Origin: JABWCE01 sp964617955
Lineage (GTDB): Bacteria; Bacteroidota; Bacteroidia; NS11-12g; UBA9320
Direction of reading: 5' to 3'
NCBI GenBank assembly: GCA_964617955.1
Contig: CAZTXB010000010.1
Location: 54,359-118,358, forward strand
Length of the DNA: 64,000 nt
The position numbers and the translations under genes are program-made. Below are positions 17,189 through 25,607 of this stretch, in pieces. The notes under the pieces were generated by a model, which ran no database searches, had not been told where the DNA came from, and saw only the letters and a list, made by a program, of their open reading frames with translations. Within the stretch, counting starts at the first letter, position 1; each line of letters starts with the position of its first letter.

Positions 17189-17952
17189 TAAGAATTGTAA
17201 AATTTATTTTTTTAGATATTTTAAAAAACAAATTTGTATTGATTTATACATTTTTGCTTGCAGCCTTGTCGTGGAGCGCATTCAGCCTTGAGGACAATAC
17301 AGCCAAAGGTTTGCTCACCCTGCTTAATATCATACTACTGACTACCCCTTTGGTAGCCATTCTTTTTTCAACCATCTACTTATACAACAGCAGTGAATTT
17401 ATAGAATTGTTGCTGAGTCAACCTTTAAAGCGAAAAACCATTTGGCTAAGTTTGTTTTTTGGTCTGAGCGTGAGTTTAATGCTGGCTTTCTTTATGGGAG
17501 CCGGAATCCCTATCCTGCTCTATGCTCCCGAAAATGTTGGTTATATGATGCTGGCCATAGGGCTTATTATATCCGTGGTTTTTGTTGCCCTTGCTTTTTT
17601 AAGCGCCATACTTACCCGTGATAAGGCCAAGGGAATTGGAATTTCAATCATGTTATGGTTGTATTTTGCCCTGTTTTTCGATGGGCTGGTTCTATTTCTC
17701 ACCTTTCAGTTTGCCGATTATCCCATTGAGAAAGCCATGATTGGCATAAGTGCCCTGAGCCCCATTGATATGGCCAGGATTCTGATCCTTTTAAATTTGG
17801 ATGTTTCGGCCATGATGGGATACACCGGCGCTATTTTTAAAGATTTTTTTGGTACCAGCAAAGGCCTGGTTATTTCCTTTGTCGTGCTCCTATTATGGAT
17901 AGCCGTTCCATTTTTAATTTCACTTTACAAATTCCGGCATAAAGATTTATAG
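17185..17952 (+). CDS. nosY: NosY, permease of the NosFY ABC transporter
   Basis: A 255-residue membrane protein with six predicted spans and the ABC-2 permease organisation, including LLSQPLKRKTIWLS after the second span (the coupling region) and the SPIDMARILILL segment typical of NosY. It pairs with NosF. Coupled to nosF by a 4-bp overlap. A 115-bp gap without an obvious promoter or FNR-type box follows. Confidence 0.9.
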   Translation: MIRIVKFIFLDILKNKFVLIYTFLLAALSWSAFSLEDNTAKGLLTLLNIILLTTPLVAILFSTIYLYNSSEFIELLLSQPLKRKTIWLSLFFGLSVSLMLAFFMGAGIPILLYAPENVGYMMLAIGLIISVVFVALAFLSAILTRDKAKGIGISIMLWLYFALFFDGLVLFLTFQFADYPIEKAMIGISALSPIDMARILILLNLDVSAMMGYTGAIFKDFFGTSKGLVISFVVLLLWIAVPFLISLYKFRHKDL

Positions 17953-18067
17953 ACGCCATAATGGAGCTATTTATTCGCAAAACAAGGCAACCATTCTTAA
18001 GTAAGTATCCCTATAGCTAAAAATAAGAGCATGGGAAAAGTAGACACCGCTTAAAATTAAAATCCAC

Positions 18068-19453
18068 ATGATCAAAAACAAACAGCGAACCTTGGCTGAG
18101 CCATTTAAAATAAAAATGGTTGAACCACTCAAAATTACAAGCGAATCCTACAGAATTAATGCCTTGAAAGAGGCAGGGTACAACCCATTTTTGCTAAATG
18201 CTACCGATGTTTTTATCGATTTGCTGACCGACAGTGGAACAGGAGCCATGAGCGACAGTCAGTGGGCAGGCATTATGATGGGAGATGAGAGCTACGCCGG
18301 TGCAAAGAGTTGGAATCACCTCGAAAATGTAGTAAAGGATTTGACGGGCATGCCCTATATTTTGCCCACGCATCAGGGAAGGGCTGCCGAGAGAATTCTT
18401 TATGGGATTCTGGGTGGCAAGGATAAAATATTTATTAGCAATACCCATTTCGACACCACCCGGGCCAACATTGAATTTACAGGAGCTACCGCCATTGATG
18501 TCATGCCTGAAGAGTCAAAAGACCCTGCTGTTTATCTTCCCTTTAAGGGTAACATTGACCTTTCGAAGGTTCAAAAGTTGATTCAACATTATGGAACCGA
18601 GAAAATTGCTGCCCTTATTATTACTGTAACCAACAACTCAGCCGGAGGGCAGCCTGTGAGCATGGAAAATGTAAAGGCCTTGAGGGCCCTTTGCAACGAG
18701 AATGGGTTGCTACTGGTGATTGATGGCTGCAGGATTGCTGAAAACAGCTATTTTGTTAAACACCGAGAAGAAGGATACGCGCACAAGACTTACCATGAAA
18801 TAGCAAAAGAAATGCTTCGCCTTGGGGATGCCTTTATCATGAGCGCCAAAAAAGATGGCTTAGTAAACATTGGTGGTTTGCTCACATTAAAAGATGAGCA
18901 GCTTGCCGCTAAGTGTAGAAATTTACTGATTATTTCTGAAGGGTTCACTACCTACGGGGGCTTGGCCGGACGTGATATGGAAGCACTTTCCATCGGACTC
19001 ATGGAGGTTTTCGATGAGGATTACCTCAATTACAGAATCAAAAGTGTAGGCTATTTGGGCGAGCATCTCAGCCTAAAAGGAATCCCAATTGTGTGGCCAA
19101 TCGGAGGACATGCAGTTTATGTAGATGCTAAAAAATTATACCCTAATATTCCGGTAAATGAATATCCCGGCCAGGCTTTGGTTTGCGACTTGTATACCAA
19201 AGGCGGTATACGCTGTGTGGAAATTGGAAGTGTAATGTTTGGCATGAACGATACCAAAGGCAACCTTGTACCGGCCGCTAATGAATTTGTGAGGTTGGCC
19301 ATTCCAAGAAGGGTATATACACAAAGTCACATCGATTATGTGGTCGATGTTTTTGATGATATTTTAGAATTGAGGGCCAGTGAAAAGGGTTATAAAATAA
19401 CCTACGAACCCCCGTTTTTAAGGCACTTTACGGCTAAGTTCGACAAGTTATGA
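18068..19453 (+). CDS. tnaA: Tryptophanase (beta-eliminating lyase)
   Basis: A 461-residue PLP enzyme of the tryptophanase/tyrosine phenol-lyase family, complete against the family length. Seen: LLTDSGTGAMSDSQW (53-67), PTHQGRAAE (100-108), the PLP-lysine region SAKKDGLVNIGG (259-270) and a C-terminal PRRVYT...HFTAKFDKL. FDTT at 128-131 and CVEIGS in the substrate region match tryptophanase; tyrosine phenol-lyase has Thr and Arg at the specific positions. It would split tryptophan into indole, pyruvate and ammonium in the cytoplasm. Its stop overlaps the next ATG (ATGA), an unexpected coupling to NO-reductase-like genes. Confidence 0.85.
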   Translation: MIKNKQRTLAEPFKIKMVEPLKITSESYRINALKEAGYNPFLLNATDVFIDLLTDSGTGAMSDSQWAGIMMGDESYAGAKSWNHLENVVKDLTGMPYILPTHQGRAAERILYGILGGKDKIFISNTHFDTTRANIEFTGATAIDVMPEESKDPAVYLPFKGNIDLSKVQKLIQHYGTEKIAALIITVTNNSAGGQPVSMENVKALRALCNENGLLLVIDGCRIAENSYFVKHREEGYAHKTYHEIAKEMLRLGDAFIMSAKKDGLVNIGGLLTLKDEQLAAKCRNLLIISEGFTTYGGLAGRDMEALSIGLMEVFDEDYLNYRIKSVGYLGEHLSLKGIPIVWPIGGHAVYVDAKKLYPNIPVNEYPGQALVCDLYTKGGIRCVEIGSVMFGMNDTKGNLVPAANEFVRLAIPRRVYTQSHIDYVVDVFDDILELRASEKGYKITYEPPFLRHFTAKFDKL

Positions 19454-19872
19454 TAAAACCGGCCTATATATTCTGTGTCCTCTGTTCCTTGTTTTTAATA
19501 TACTCTACAAAAATATACCTCACCCCTTGGTTAAATAAAAATGAGCAGGCCAATTATAAAATTGAAAAAGCCGCTGAAGGCCGTTTGGTTTGGCAAAAGT
19601 ACAATTGCCAAAGTTGCCATCAGCTTTATGGACTAGGAGGTTATCTAGGCCCCGACTTAACCAATATTTGTTCAGATTCAATGAGAGGTGAAGTGCTCAT
19701 CAGGACCCTTGTGAAATCAGGCGTAAAGCAAATGCCTGCTTGTAAGATGTCGGAAAGCGAGCTGGTTTACCTCATCGAGTTTTTGAAATCGGTGAATGCA
19801 AGTGGTAAATCCGACCCAAGGCTTTTTAAAATTAACTCTATCGGAATGATTGAAAGGCATGAAAAAAAGTAA
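19450..19872 (+). CDS. norC: NorC-like membrane cytochrome c
   Basis: A 140-residue protein with one N-terminal membrane anchor (residues 4-22) and a cytochrome c domain: CQSCH at 53-57, LYGLGGYLGPDLTN and VKQMPACKMSESELVYLIEFL with the axial Met. The motif order matches NorC, the electron-entry subunit of nitric oxide reductase. It overlaps tnaA by 4 bp and norB by 14 bp, so it is made together with both. Confidence 0.85.
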   Translation: MIKPAYIFCVLCSLFLIYSTKIYLTPWLNKNEQANYKIEKAAEGRLVWQKYNCQSCHQLYGLGGYLGPDLTNICSDSMRGEVLIRTLVKSGVKQMPACKMSESELVYLIEFLKSVNASGKSDPRLFKINSIGMIERHEKK

Positions 19873-21196
19873 CTTAAAAATTGAAAACCTTTTTTTGCTA
19901 AGCGCTTTAGGTATGTTGCTACTCGGCCTCTGCTTTGGTTTGCTGGCAACCTTAAGCTATCTCTCACCCGATTTTCTAAAACAACAGTTGGGATTTGTTT
20001 CGCTTAGACCTCTGCACGTTTCGTCTGCACTCTTCTGGATCATTTTAGGGGCCACGGGCTGCGTTTATGGCGGCATAAAAATCTATGGCAAGGGTGAGAT
20101 TAACCAAACTTTTGGCATCTTGCAATGGCTCTTATGGTTAATAGCCATTGCAGGTATCTTGCACTCTTACTTCTCTCAGGAGTTTGGCGGAAGAGAGTAT
20201 TGGGAGTTCAGTCCTAAGTGGGCATTGCCAATTCTTTTAGCCTGGTTATTTTTCTTACTTAACTTTTACAAGGTGGTACGAAAAATGAAGAACTGGCCTG
20301 TATATGTGTGGATGTGGCTTACCGGAATCACCTTTTTCCTTTTCACTTTTTTGGAAAATTACCTTTGGGTATTCCCTTATTTCAGATCTCACTTTATAAC
20401 AGATATGACCTTGCAGTGGAAAGTAAATGGCTCTTTGGTTGGCTCATGGAATCAAATCCTATACGGCACTGCTTTCTTTCTGATGGACCGAATGGAAGGA
20501 TCTCAGAATGTAGGCAAGAGCAAAATGGCCTTTGCGATGTTTTTTTTAGGGCTCTTCAACCTTATGTTTAACTGGGGACACCACATTTATACACTTCCAA
20601 CCGAACCGCTTATCCGGTATGTGGGGTATGCGGTGAGTATGACCGAATGGATCTTCTTTTTACGCATCATTTATTCATGGCGACAAACTTTAGGCGACAT
20701 CCAAAAGCATTACCACTACTTCCCTTATCGATTTCTGATGGCTTCAGAATTCTGGGTTTTCATAAATATGGGTCAAGCTTTATTGATGTCAATACCGGCC
20801 ATCAATCTTTATACCCACGGCACCCATGTTACCGTGGCCCATGCCATGGGTACCACCATTGGCATTAACAGCATGATACTTCTGGCTGCGTGTTTTGTGT
20901 TTTTAAACGGAAGCGAAGCTTTGGACCGTCCATACCCAAAATTTTTGCGCATGGCGTTTTGGGTTTTGCAGGGAAGCTTATTGGTGTTTTGGTTAACGCT
21001 AAACCTTGCAGGTGTTAAAAAAGCAATATGGCAGATCAGCGAACATCAAATGAGTTATTCCAAAATGATGGATTCGCTACACATCTATTTCATTGCGATT
21101 TTTCTCGCCGGAATAGGATTGTTAATTTCCCTCTTCGTTGTGGCCCTATTTATCATGCATTCTCATTTAAGAAACAAAGCCGGTGGTTCCTACTAG
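19859..21196 (+). CDS. norB: Divergent NorB-like heme-copper subunit (possible nNOR type)
   Basis: A 445-residue, 12-span membrane protein from the ATG at 19859. It aligns with cytochrome c NO reductase subunit B: RPLH (H53), NWGHHIYTLP (H241/H242) and YTHGTHVTVAHAM. Counting back 44 residues from the first His of HH gives W197, as in classical NorB, where the sequence is HLWVEGVW. Here that segment is NGSLVGSW, so the first FeB histidine is Asn190 and the FeB-side glutamate is missing. The second His of the classical AAHGH is Met330. Reduction of NO is probable from family and context; the altered metal site makes it a variant. Confidence 0.75.
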   Translation: MKKSNLKIENLFLLSALGMLLLGLCFGLLATLSYLSPDFLKQQLGFVSLRPLHVSSALFWIILGATGCVYGGIKIYGKGEINQTFGILQWLLWLIAIAGILHSYFSQEFGGREYWEFSPKWALPILLAWLFFLLNFYKVVRKMKNWPVYVWMWLTGITFFLFTFLENYLWVFPYFRSHFITDMTLQWKVNGSLVGSWNQILYGTAFFLMDRMEGSQNVGKSKMAFAMFFLGLFNLMFNWGHHIYTLPTEPLIRYVGYAVSMTEWIFFLRIIYSWRQTLGDIQKHYHYFPYRFLMASEFWVFINMGQALLMSIPAINLYTHGTHVTVAHAMGTTIGINSMILLAACFVFLNGSEALDRPYPKFLRMAFWVLQGSLLVFWLTLNLAGVKKAIWQISEHQMSYSKMMDSLHIYFIAIFLAGIGLLISLFVVALFIMHSHLRNKAGGSY

Positions 21197-21342
21197 ATAA
21201 AGATTTTAATCTATGGGCATAAGATTATTTTATTTCATAACCTATAGTCTTATTAAGAAAGCTTAGGGTCAGCTATTTCCTTGTTTTAATGGGTTTCAAA
21301 TCCGTGATATCTGAAGTTTTTTTATGTGGTCCATCCTTAAAC

Positions 21343-21357
21343 TTTTTCGGCAGGCCC
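21343..21357. repeat. Solitary MITE end
   Basis: TTTTTCGGCAGGCCC matches the terminal repeat of the two 236-bp elements with one mismatch. Eighty bases before copy 2 it stands alone, perhaps the remnant of a third copy. The rest of 21197-21438 shows no gene. Confidence 0.5.
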
Positions 21358-21438
21358 CTTTAGGAACCTGCAGAAAAGCAACTACTTACTTAAGGTGACT
21401 AGGTTTAGCAATATTTTTCAGATAGCTTAACTATCTTA

Positions 21439-21674
21439 GGGCTTGCTGAAAAAGTTCAGTGTGCGTTCATTACGAGGAGGCAAGGCGAAGATGTACTTTG
21501 CCGTACCTCGAGCCGAAGCCGACGAAGTAAGGGACGTGCAATGAACTAACGATTTGATGAGGGCATTCGATGCACGATATTTTCATGGGTCACTCATTTT
21601 ATCGTGCATTAAAAGCAATAAAAGTTTAGATGAACCTTATCATATCAAGCCTTTAAGTGTTTTTCAGCAGGCCC
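21439..21674 (+). mobile_element. 236-bp MITE-like element, copy 2
   Basis: Same length as the copy at 2025-2260 but in opposite orientation. Ends are GGGCTTGCTGAAAAA and TTTTTCAGCAGGCCC, flanked by TATCTTA on both sides (21432-21438 and 21675-21681). Separate target duplications mean the two copies inserted independently. A 61-codon reading frame across the element is most likely chance. Confidence 0.8.
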
Positions 21675-21758
21675 TATCTTACAAACAAACTAAGGTTTCA
21701 AAACTTATAACTGGTATCGAACAGTTTCGCCAGGCTTAAGTTAAAAATATACAGCCCT

Positions 21759-22316
21759 TTACTTTGGCAGCAATACTGCATCAATTACATGAATAATTCC
21801 ATTGGCAGTAGGAATTGATGCCACAACGTTAGCCACTCCATTCACCATGGTTTTATCTCCTTCCTTGGTTATTTTTATTCTGCCTCCATTCACCGTTTCA
21901 TATTCCTGTCCATTCTGCATGTATTCCACTTTAAGATTACCCACGTAAGTGTGGTATTCTAAGATAGATTGCAGGTCGGCCTTTTTTTCAGGTTTTAGAA
22001 GGTCACTCACAGTGCCGGCAGGTAATTTATCGAAGGCGGCATTTGTAGGCGCAAATACAGTAAAAGGTCCTGCGTTACTCAAGGCATCAACTAAGGAAGC
22101 TGCCTTAACGGCTGCCACCAATGTGGTGTGGTCTTTGCTACCTGAAGCTACCTGAACGATATTAGGTGCCGAGGTTTCATCTTTAACCCCTGATTGACCA
22201 ACGGTTTGTTCACTTGATTCAGCATCGGAATTAGCTTGTTGGTCGGTTTGGCCTGAGTTGCAAGATGCTATAACAAGACAGGCAGAGATTGCGAAAATTG
22301 AAATTTTGTTTTTCAT
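21759..22316 (-). CDS. FAS1 (fasciclin) domain lipoprotein
   Basis: A 185-residue lipoprotein: signal peptide with lipobox (LVIASC, Cys19), an acidic/Gln/Ser linker to about residue 50, then a single FAS1 domain with TLVAAVKAASLVDAL, GPFTVFAPTNAAFDKLP (the H1 box) and GIIHVIDAVLLP (the H2 box). FAS1 domains mediate adhesion or protein contacts at the surface. Its promoter carries an FNR-type box and a perfect -7 element, so it should be induced together with the nos genes. Its exact role in low-oxygen growth is unknown. Confidence 0.9.
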   Translation of the reverse strand: MKNKISIFAISACLVIASCNSGQTDQQANSDAESSEQTVGQSGVKDETSAPNIVQVASGSKDHTTLVAAVKAASLVDALSNAGPFTVFAPTNAAFDKLPAGTVSDLLKPEKKADLQSILEYHTYVGNLKVEYMQNGQEYETVNGGRIKITKEGDKTMVNGVANVVASIPTANGIIHVIDAVLLPK

Positions 22317-22335
22317 ATGTCTTCTATTTTAAGAA

Positions 22336-22379
22336 CAAATCTAATTCCGTAATAATTAGGGAAATATGACCTATATCAT
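22336..22379 (-). promoter_or_regulatory. FNR-type box and -7 element of the FAS1 gene
   Basis: ATGAC-CTAT-ATCAT at 22366-22379 is centred 36.5 bp from the last G of TAGATTTG (22343-22336 on the reverse strand), a perfect TAnnTTTG. The transcript would start near 22331, about 15 nt before the ATG. Confidence 0.75.
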
Positions 22380-22387
22380 GGCCTTGA

Positions 22388-23614
22388 TTATTTGTTCCGG
22401 CTAGAAAATAAATGTGTGACCAAAAGCAGCAATACTCCAAAAAACAAGAAAAGAGAAGCGCCGAAAAGCATATAATTAACCCTCGGGATAAGATGATAGC
22501 TAAGCGACGCTATGCCTTGAATGGCCAATATGATTTCATTGATATAGACCCCACCTACAAATACCAGCAATCCCAAAAATGACCACTTACCAATTTTCAT
22601 TAACTGATTTGTATAGAAAAAACACAACAGAAAAACTGAAAATATGGCCAGCAAAACCAAATGGAGGTAAGCGATAACGATGGGTCTAAAGCCGAAGGCC
22701 AATTGGCTGATAGCTGGAACGGTTGATCCAAGTTGCAGCCCAAATTTAATAGTTAGCGACAAGGCTACAAGTCCGAAAAGTATTTTACCTGGCACTGTTA
22801 TTGCCCTTGACTTTAAAAAGCCGATTCGCTTAAGGTTGCTAAACAGTTTAATCCATGCAAGCATCTGCAAAAGCGCTCCCAAAACAACGATAGCATAAAT
22901 CCATACGGGTAATTTTAACCACAATACCGATAAGCCAAATGCAGCAAGACCGCTGAAGGCAAAGAGCCAAAAAATAGAACTTGGAACTTTAAATTCAGGA
23001 AATTTTTGATGGACAAAATTAAGAAAGAGGCCTATGGAGGCAAAGAAAAACCATCCATTGTACTGAAAATGTAAGTACCAGTATTCTGCCATCAAATCGG
23101 CATTGGGCGGTATGTATTTATTCAGTGCCATGTAGGCCAAACCAAAGATTCCTGCGGTGGAGATGAAAAAAAACAGCATGGAAGCTTTAAGCCAGGGAAT
23201 GCTCGCGTTCGATTTATTCATTTTTCCAAAATCCCTAAAACAGGCAACGCTAAAAACAGTAAAAACAACCAGGGAAAGTGTGAGAAAGAAGAAATAAAGA
23301 ATCCCATATCCCCGGCTGGTAAGCGTCACTAAAATAAAATAAGCGAAGGTCAGGTGAAGCAAAAGTAGGAGCTGGTATACCTTTTGTCTTTTAACTTCGA
23401 CATGGGGCCTCAGAAACAAGGTAATCAGAAACAGGAGTGTTTGTGTAATCCAACCCAAAAATGCAAAATGAGAATGGCCTTCCTGTAGGTACTTTTGATT
23501 AAAATAGAGAAACTCGAATCCTATTTTATAGCGCATGAGTACCCCCAAGGCAGCAACAATACACAGATTAAACAAAGAAATACTGATCCAGAATTTGTCG
23601 GGCAAAGTTTTCAT
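22388..23614 (-). CDS. Heme-copper-oxidase-like polytopic membrane protein, function unknown
   Basis: About 408 residues from the ATG at 23614 (an ATG at 23692 would add 26 residues in front of the first span). About twelve membrane spans. Conserved-looking histidines lie in QEGHSHFAFLGW, YLHFQYNGWFFF and IAYLHLVLLAIF. Their order and settings recall the heme and CuB helices of CcoN/NorB, but I see no HH pair, so a full binuclear centre is doubtful. NnrS-like heme or NO-handling proteins are another possibility. It follows two small genes on the same strand that are read from an FNR-type promoter. Confidence 0.55.
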   Translation of the reverse strand: MKTLPDKFWISISLFNLCIVAALGVLMRYKIGFEFLYFNQKYLQEGHSHFAFLGWITQTLLFLITLFLRPHVEVKRQKVYQLLLLLHLTFAYFILVTLTSRGYGILYFFFLTLSLVVFTVFSVACFRDFGKMNKSNASIPWLKASMLFFFISTAGIFGLAYMALNKYIPPNADLMAEYWYLHFQYNGWFFFASIGLFLNFVHQKFPEFKVPSSIFWLFAFSGLAAFGLSVLWLKLPVWIYAIVVLGALLQMLAWIKLFSNLKRIGFLKSRAITVPGKILFGLVALSLTIKFGLQLGSTVPAISQLAFGFRPIVIAYLHLVLLAIFSVFLLCFFYTNQLMKIGKWSFLGLLVFVGGVYINEIILAIQGIASLSYHLIPRVNYMLFGASLFLFFGVLLLLVTHLFSSRNK

Positions 23615-23806
23615 TGGCAATAAGGGTTTGGTAAAAAAAGCAAATGTAACAGGATTAACAGCGTCGTGTAAAATTTCATCCCCTATGAACAATCACCCTT
23701 GCTTATCTGAGCAGGCCTTATAGGGTTTAACCGCCTTCTCAAATGTAGAACGAATTCTAAAAAAATCACCAACTTTTCATTCATTACCTCACAAATGAAT
23801 TTAGCC

Positions 23807-24202
23807 TTAATGCACCACCTTGCTTAATTCTTCTCCTTGTCTATTTTGTTCTTGCAATGTCCAGCTGTCGGTCACTGTTGTTTCGAGCCATACCCTACCC
23901 GATTGCCGAAAAACCTGAACCCCTAAACCATAGATATTCCCAAATCGTTGCTCCAAATCATTCACGGTCATATCCGGAGTGATGACAATAGTTTCTGCAC
24001 CTCCTGTACTAAGGCGACACTCCCCTAAAGTTTTGTTGTGAGGGGTAAGGTACTTCTTTGAATTGGCTTCACCTGGATTATGCGCTTTCGAAAAAAATTC
24101 AAGCTTCAGGTAAGGAAAAATTTTGTTAAAATCAGCCTGTACCGAATTAATTTTCCTTTGATCATTAATAACTATTTCCATTTCCGTGTTGGTGAGTATC
24201 AT
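23807..24202 (-). CDS. Conserved small protein of the FNR-type operon, function unknown
   Basis: Up to 131 residues; MEIVINDQRK at residue 8 may be the real start. The sequence has an N-terminal MEIVINDQRKINSVQADFN with IFPYLKLEFF, a middle GECR motif, and VTPDMTVNDLEQRFGNIYGLGVQVFRQSG, then a tail TDSWTLQEQNRQGEELS. It looks like a compact ubiquitin-like alpha/beta fold. I do not recognise a named family. The start overlaps the stop of the preceding small gene as TAATG, and it precedes the oxidase-like membrane gene by 192 bp. Confidence 0.65.
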   Translation of the reverse strand: MILTNTEMEIVINDQRKINSVQADFNKIFPYLKLEFFSKAHNPGEANSKKYLTPHNKTLGECRLSTGGAETIVITPDMTVNDLEQRFGNIYGLGVQVFRQSGRVWLETTVTDSWTLQEQNRQGEELSKVVH

Positions 24203-24453
24203 TATGGTTTCGACTTAATATATCTTGTATGGATCATTAAATCATTGAATTTATTTTGCAAGGAGCTTAAGAGAATAGGAGACCATCCTCGGTTTCTATA
24301 CATTGCCCTGGTATTTTTTGAAAAACCTGAAAATACCCTCTCAAGGCATCTCTCCTTTGCCCAACCGGCAAATACAGGAATAAGCATCGCAGGAACCGCT
24401 AAGCATATTAAAAAAGGATTGACCATGACCCACATAATGTTTAAATACCACAT
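24202..24453 (-). CDS. Small putative membrane protein, first gene of the FNR-type operon
   Basis: An 83-residue product with a hydrophobic N-terminal half (MVNPFLICLAVPAMLIPVFAGW) and a basic C-terminal half. Two observations support expression: its ATG lies about 16 nt after the predicted transcript start of an FNR-type promoter, and its stop overlaps the next start (TAATG). A 125-codon frame on the other strand overlaps it and looks like a shadow. Function unknown. Confidence 0.5.
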   Translation of the reverse strand: MWYLNIMWVMVNPFLICLAVPAMLIPVFAGWAKERCLERVFSGFSKNTRAMYRNRGWSPILLSSLQNKFNDLMIHTRYIKSKP

Positions 24454-24473
24454 GTAACCTGTTTTTTAATATA

Positions 24474-24517
24474 CAAAATTGCAGTTCAGACGAGAATTAA
24501 AAAATGATGAATATCAG
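24474..24517 (-). promoter_or_regulatory. FNR-type box and -7 element of the small-gene/oxidase-like operon
   Basis: ATGAT-GAAT-ATCAG at 24504-24517 is centred 36.5 bp from the last G of CAATTTTG (24481-24474, reverse strand), which differs from TAnnTTTG at one position. Spacing is identical to the three other class II-like boxes in this window. Confidence 0.65.
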
Positions 24518-24554
24518 TAAATTAGCTGATATAAAATGACCGTGAGCAGACCGG

Positions 24555-25607
24555 CTAGTTTTTCATAGAAGCCAGTTTATCATAATTAAGAATGGTAATG
24601 CGGCTTCCTGCAATGTCAATATGTTTTTCATCCTTAAAATCACTCAAGGTTCTAATGACAGTTTCTGTGGCTGTACCTACCATGTTTGCAAGGTCTTCTC
24701 TGCTTACATTCATACTGAATTGGCTTTCGCCTTCCTTTTTGTATTTGTCCGACAATTTAATAAGCGCTTCGGCCAATCGCTTCCTAACAGAATTGTAAGC
24801 CAATTTGATAAGTTGCTTCTCGTTCTCCTTAAGGTTATTCGAAATCATTTCTATAAACTTTTTAGAAATCTGAGGGTTTTTATAGATTAGTGCAAAAAAA
24901 TCCTCTTTGGGTATCATAAAAATTTCAGATTCCTCCAGAGCCGATGCTGAATTCGTGAGTTTTCCCTCCTGTAACAGATCGATGTAACCAAAAAACTCCC
25001 CTTCTTTGTGCAAGGCCGTTATAAGGTCTTTGCCAAGATCATTGGATTGAAAAATTTTAACCTTTCCTTTATTGATAAAATAAATCCCTCTGGGATAATT
25101 CCCTTCTACGTAAATTTCTTCTTTCTTTTTATAAATTCTTGGCTCCCGTCCTTCCGATAATTTTTCGAGAGACTCCTGAGCGTTACTGATAAATTCATTA
25201 AGTCCCTCAATATTTTTCTTAAATTCCTTTTTTAAAATTTCATTTTTTTTGAGTCTGCTCTCAATGGCGTTTAAAAGTTCTACGTCGTCAAATGGTTTGG
25301 TTATATAATCGTCAGCGCCCATTTCCATTCCCTTCCTCAAATCGCTGCGTTCGGCCTTGGCCGTTAAAAAAATAAAAGGAATGCCTGCCGATTCTTCATT
25401 CTTCGAAAGCATGTGCAATACCCCATAACCATCTAAAACCGGCATCATGATATCACATATGATGAGGTCCGGTTTTTCTTTTTGTGCCAACTCTACCCCT
25501 TCCTTTCCATTTTGAGCGGTAAACACTTTGTATTGTGCCAATTGCAATATTTCCGACGTATTTTCACGCACGTCTAAATTGTCTTCTATTAATAAAATTT
25601 TAGTCAT
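24555..25607 (-). CDS. Response regulator: receiver fused to Crp/Fnr-type DNA-binding protein
   Basis: A 350-residue regulator. Residues 1-120 are a receiver domain with phosphoacceptor D52 (ICDIMMPVLDG) and ITKPF near 104. Residues about 150-275 are a cyclic-nucleotide-binding-type sensor domain (GIYFINKGKVKIF, GEFFGYIDLL). Residues about 285-345 are the Crp-type winged helix with recognition helix E315-T-V-I318-R319. FNR has E..SR there; Glu and Arg, which read the GA/TC core, are kept and Ser is Ile. No FNR-type Fe-S cysteines are seen. It overlaps the kinase gene by 4 bp and is the best candidate to bind the TGA-N6-TCA boxes around it. Confidence 0.9.
   Translation of the reverse strand: MTKILLIEDNLDVRENTSEILQLAQYKVFTAQNGKEGVELAQKEKPDLIICDIMMPVLDGYGVLHMLSKNEESAGIPFIFLTAKAERSDLRKGMEMGADDYITKPFDDVELLNAIESRLKKNEILKKEFKKNIEGLNEFISNAQESLEKLSEGREPRIYKKKEEIYVEGNYPRGIYFINKGKVKIFQSNDLGKDLITALHKEGEFFGYIDLLQEGKLTNSASALEESEIFMIPKEDFFALIYKNPQISKKFIEMISNNLKENEKQLIKLAYNSVRKRLAEALIKLSDKYKKEGESQFSMNVSREDLANMVGTATETVIRTLSDFKDEKHIDIAGSRITILNYDKLASMKN

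Noticed and set aside
18068..19453. Tyrosine phenol-lyase
   Set aside because: The substrate-specificity positions read FDTT and VEIGS as in tryptophanase, not Thr and Arg as in tyrosine phenol-lyase.
21554..21739. 61-codon frame across MITE copy 2
   Set aside because: It runs through the terminal repeat and target duplication; copy 1 does not keep an equivalent gene, so it is chance.
24080..24457. 125-codon + strand frame over the two small genes
   Set aside because: The reverse-strand frames are supported by the FNR-type promoter and TAATG junction; this one has neither promoter nor recognisable product.
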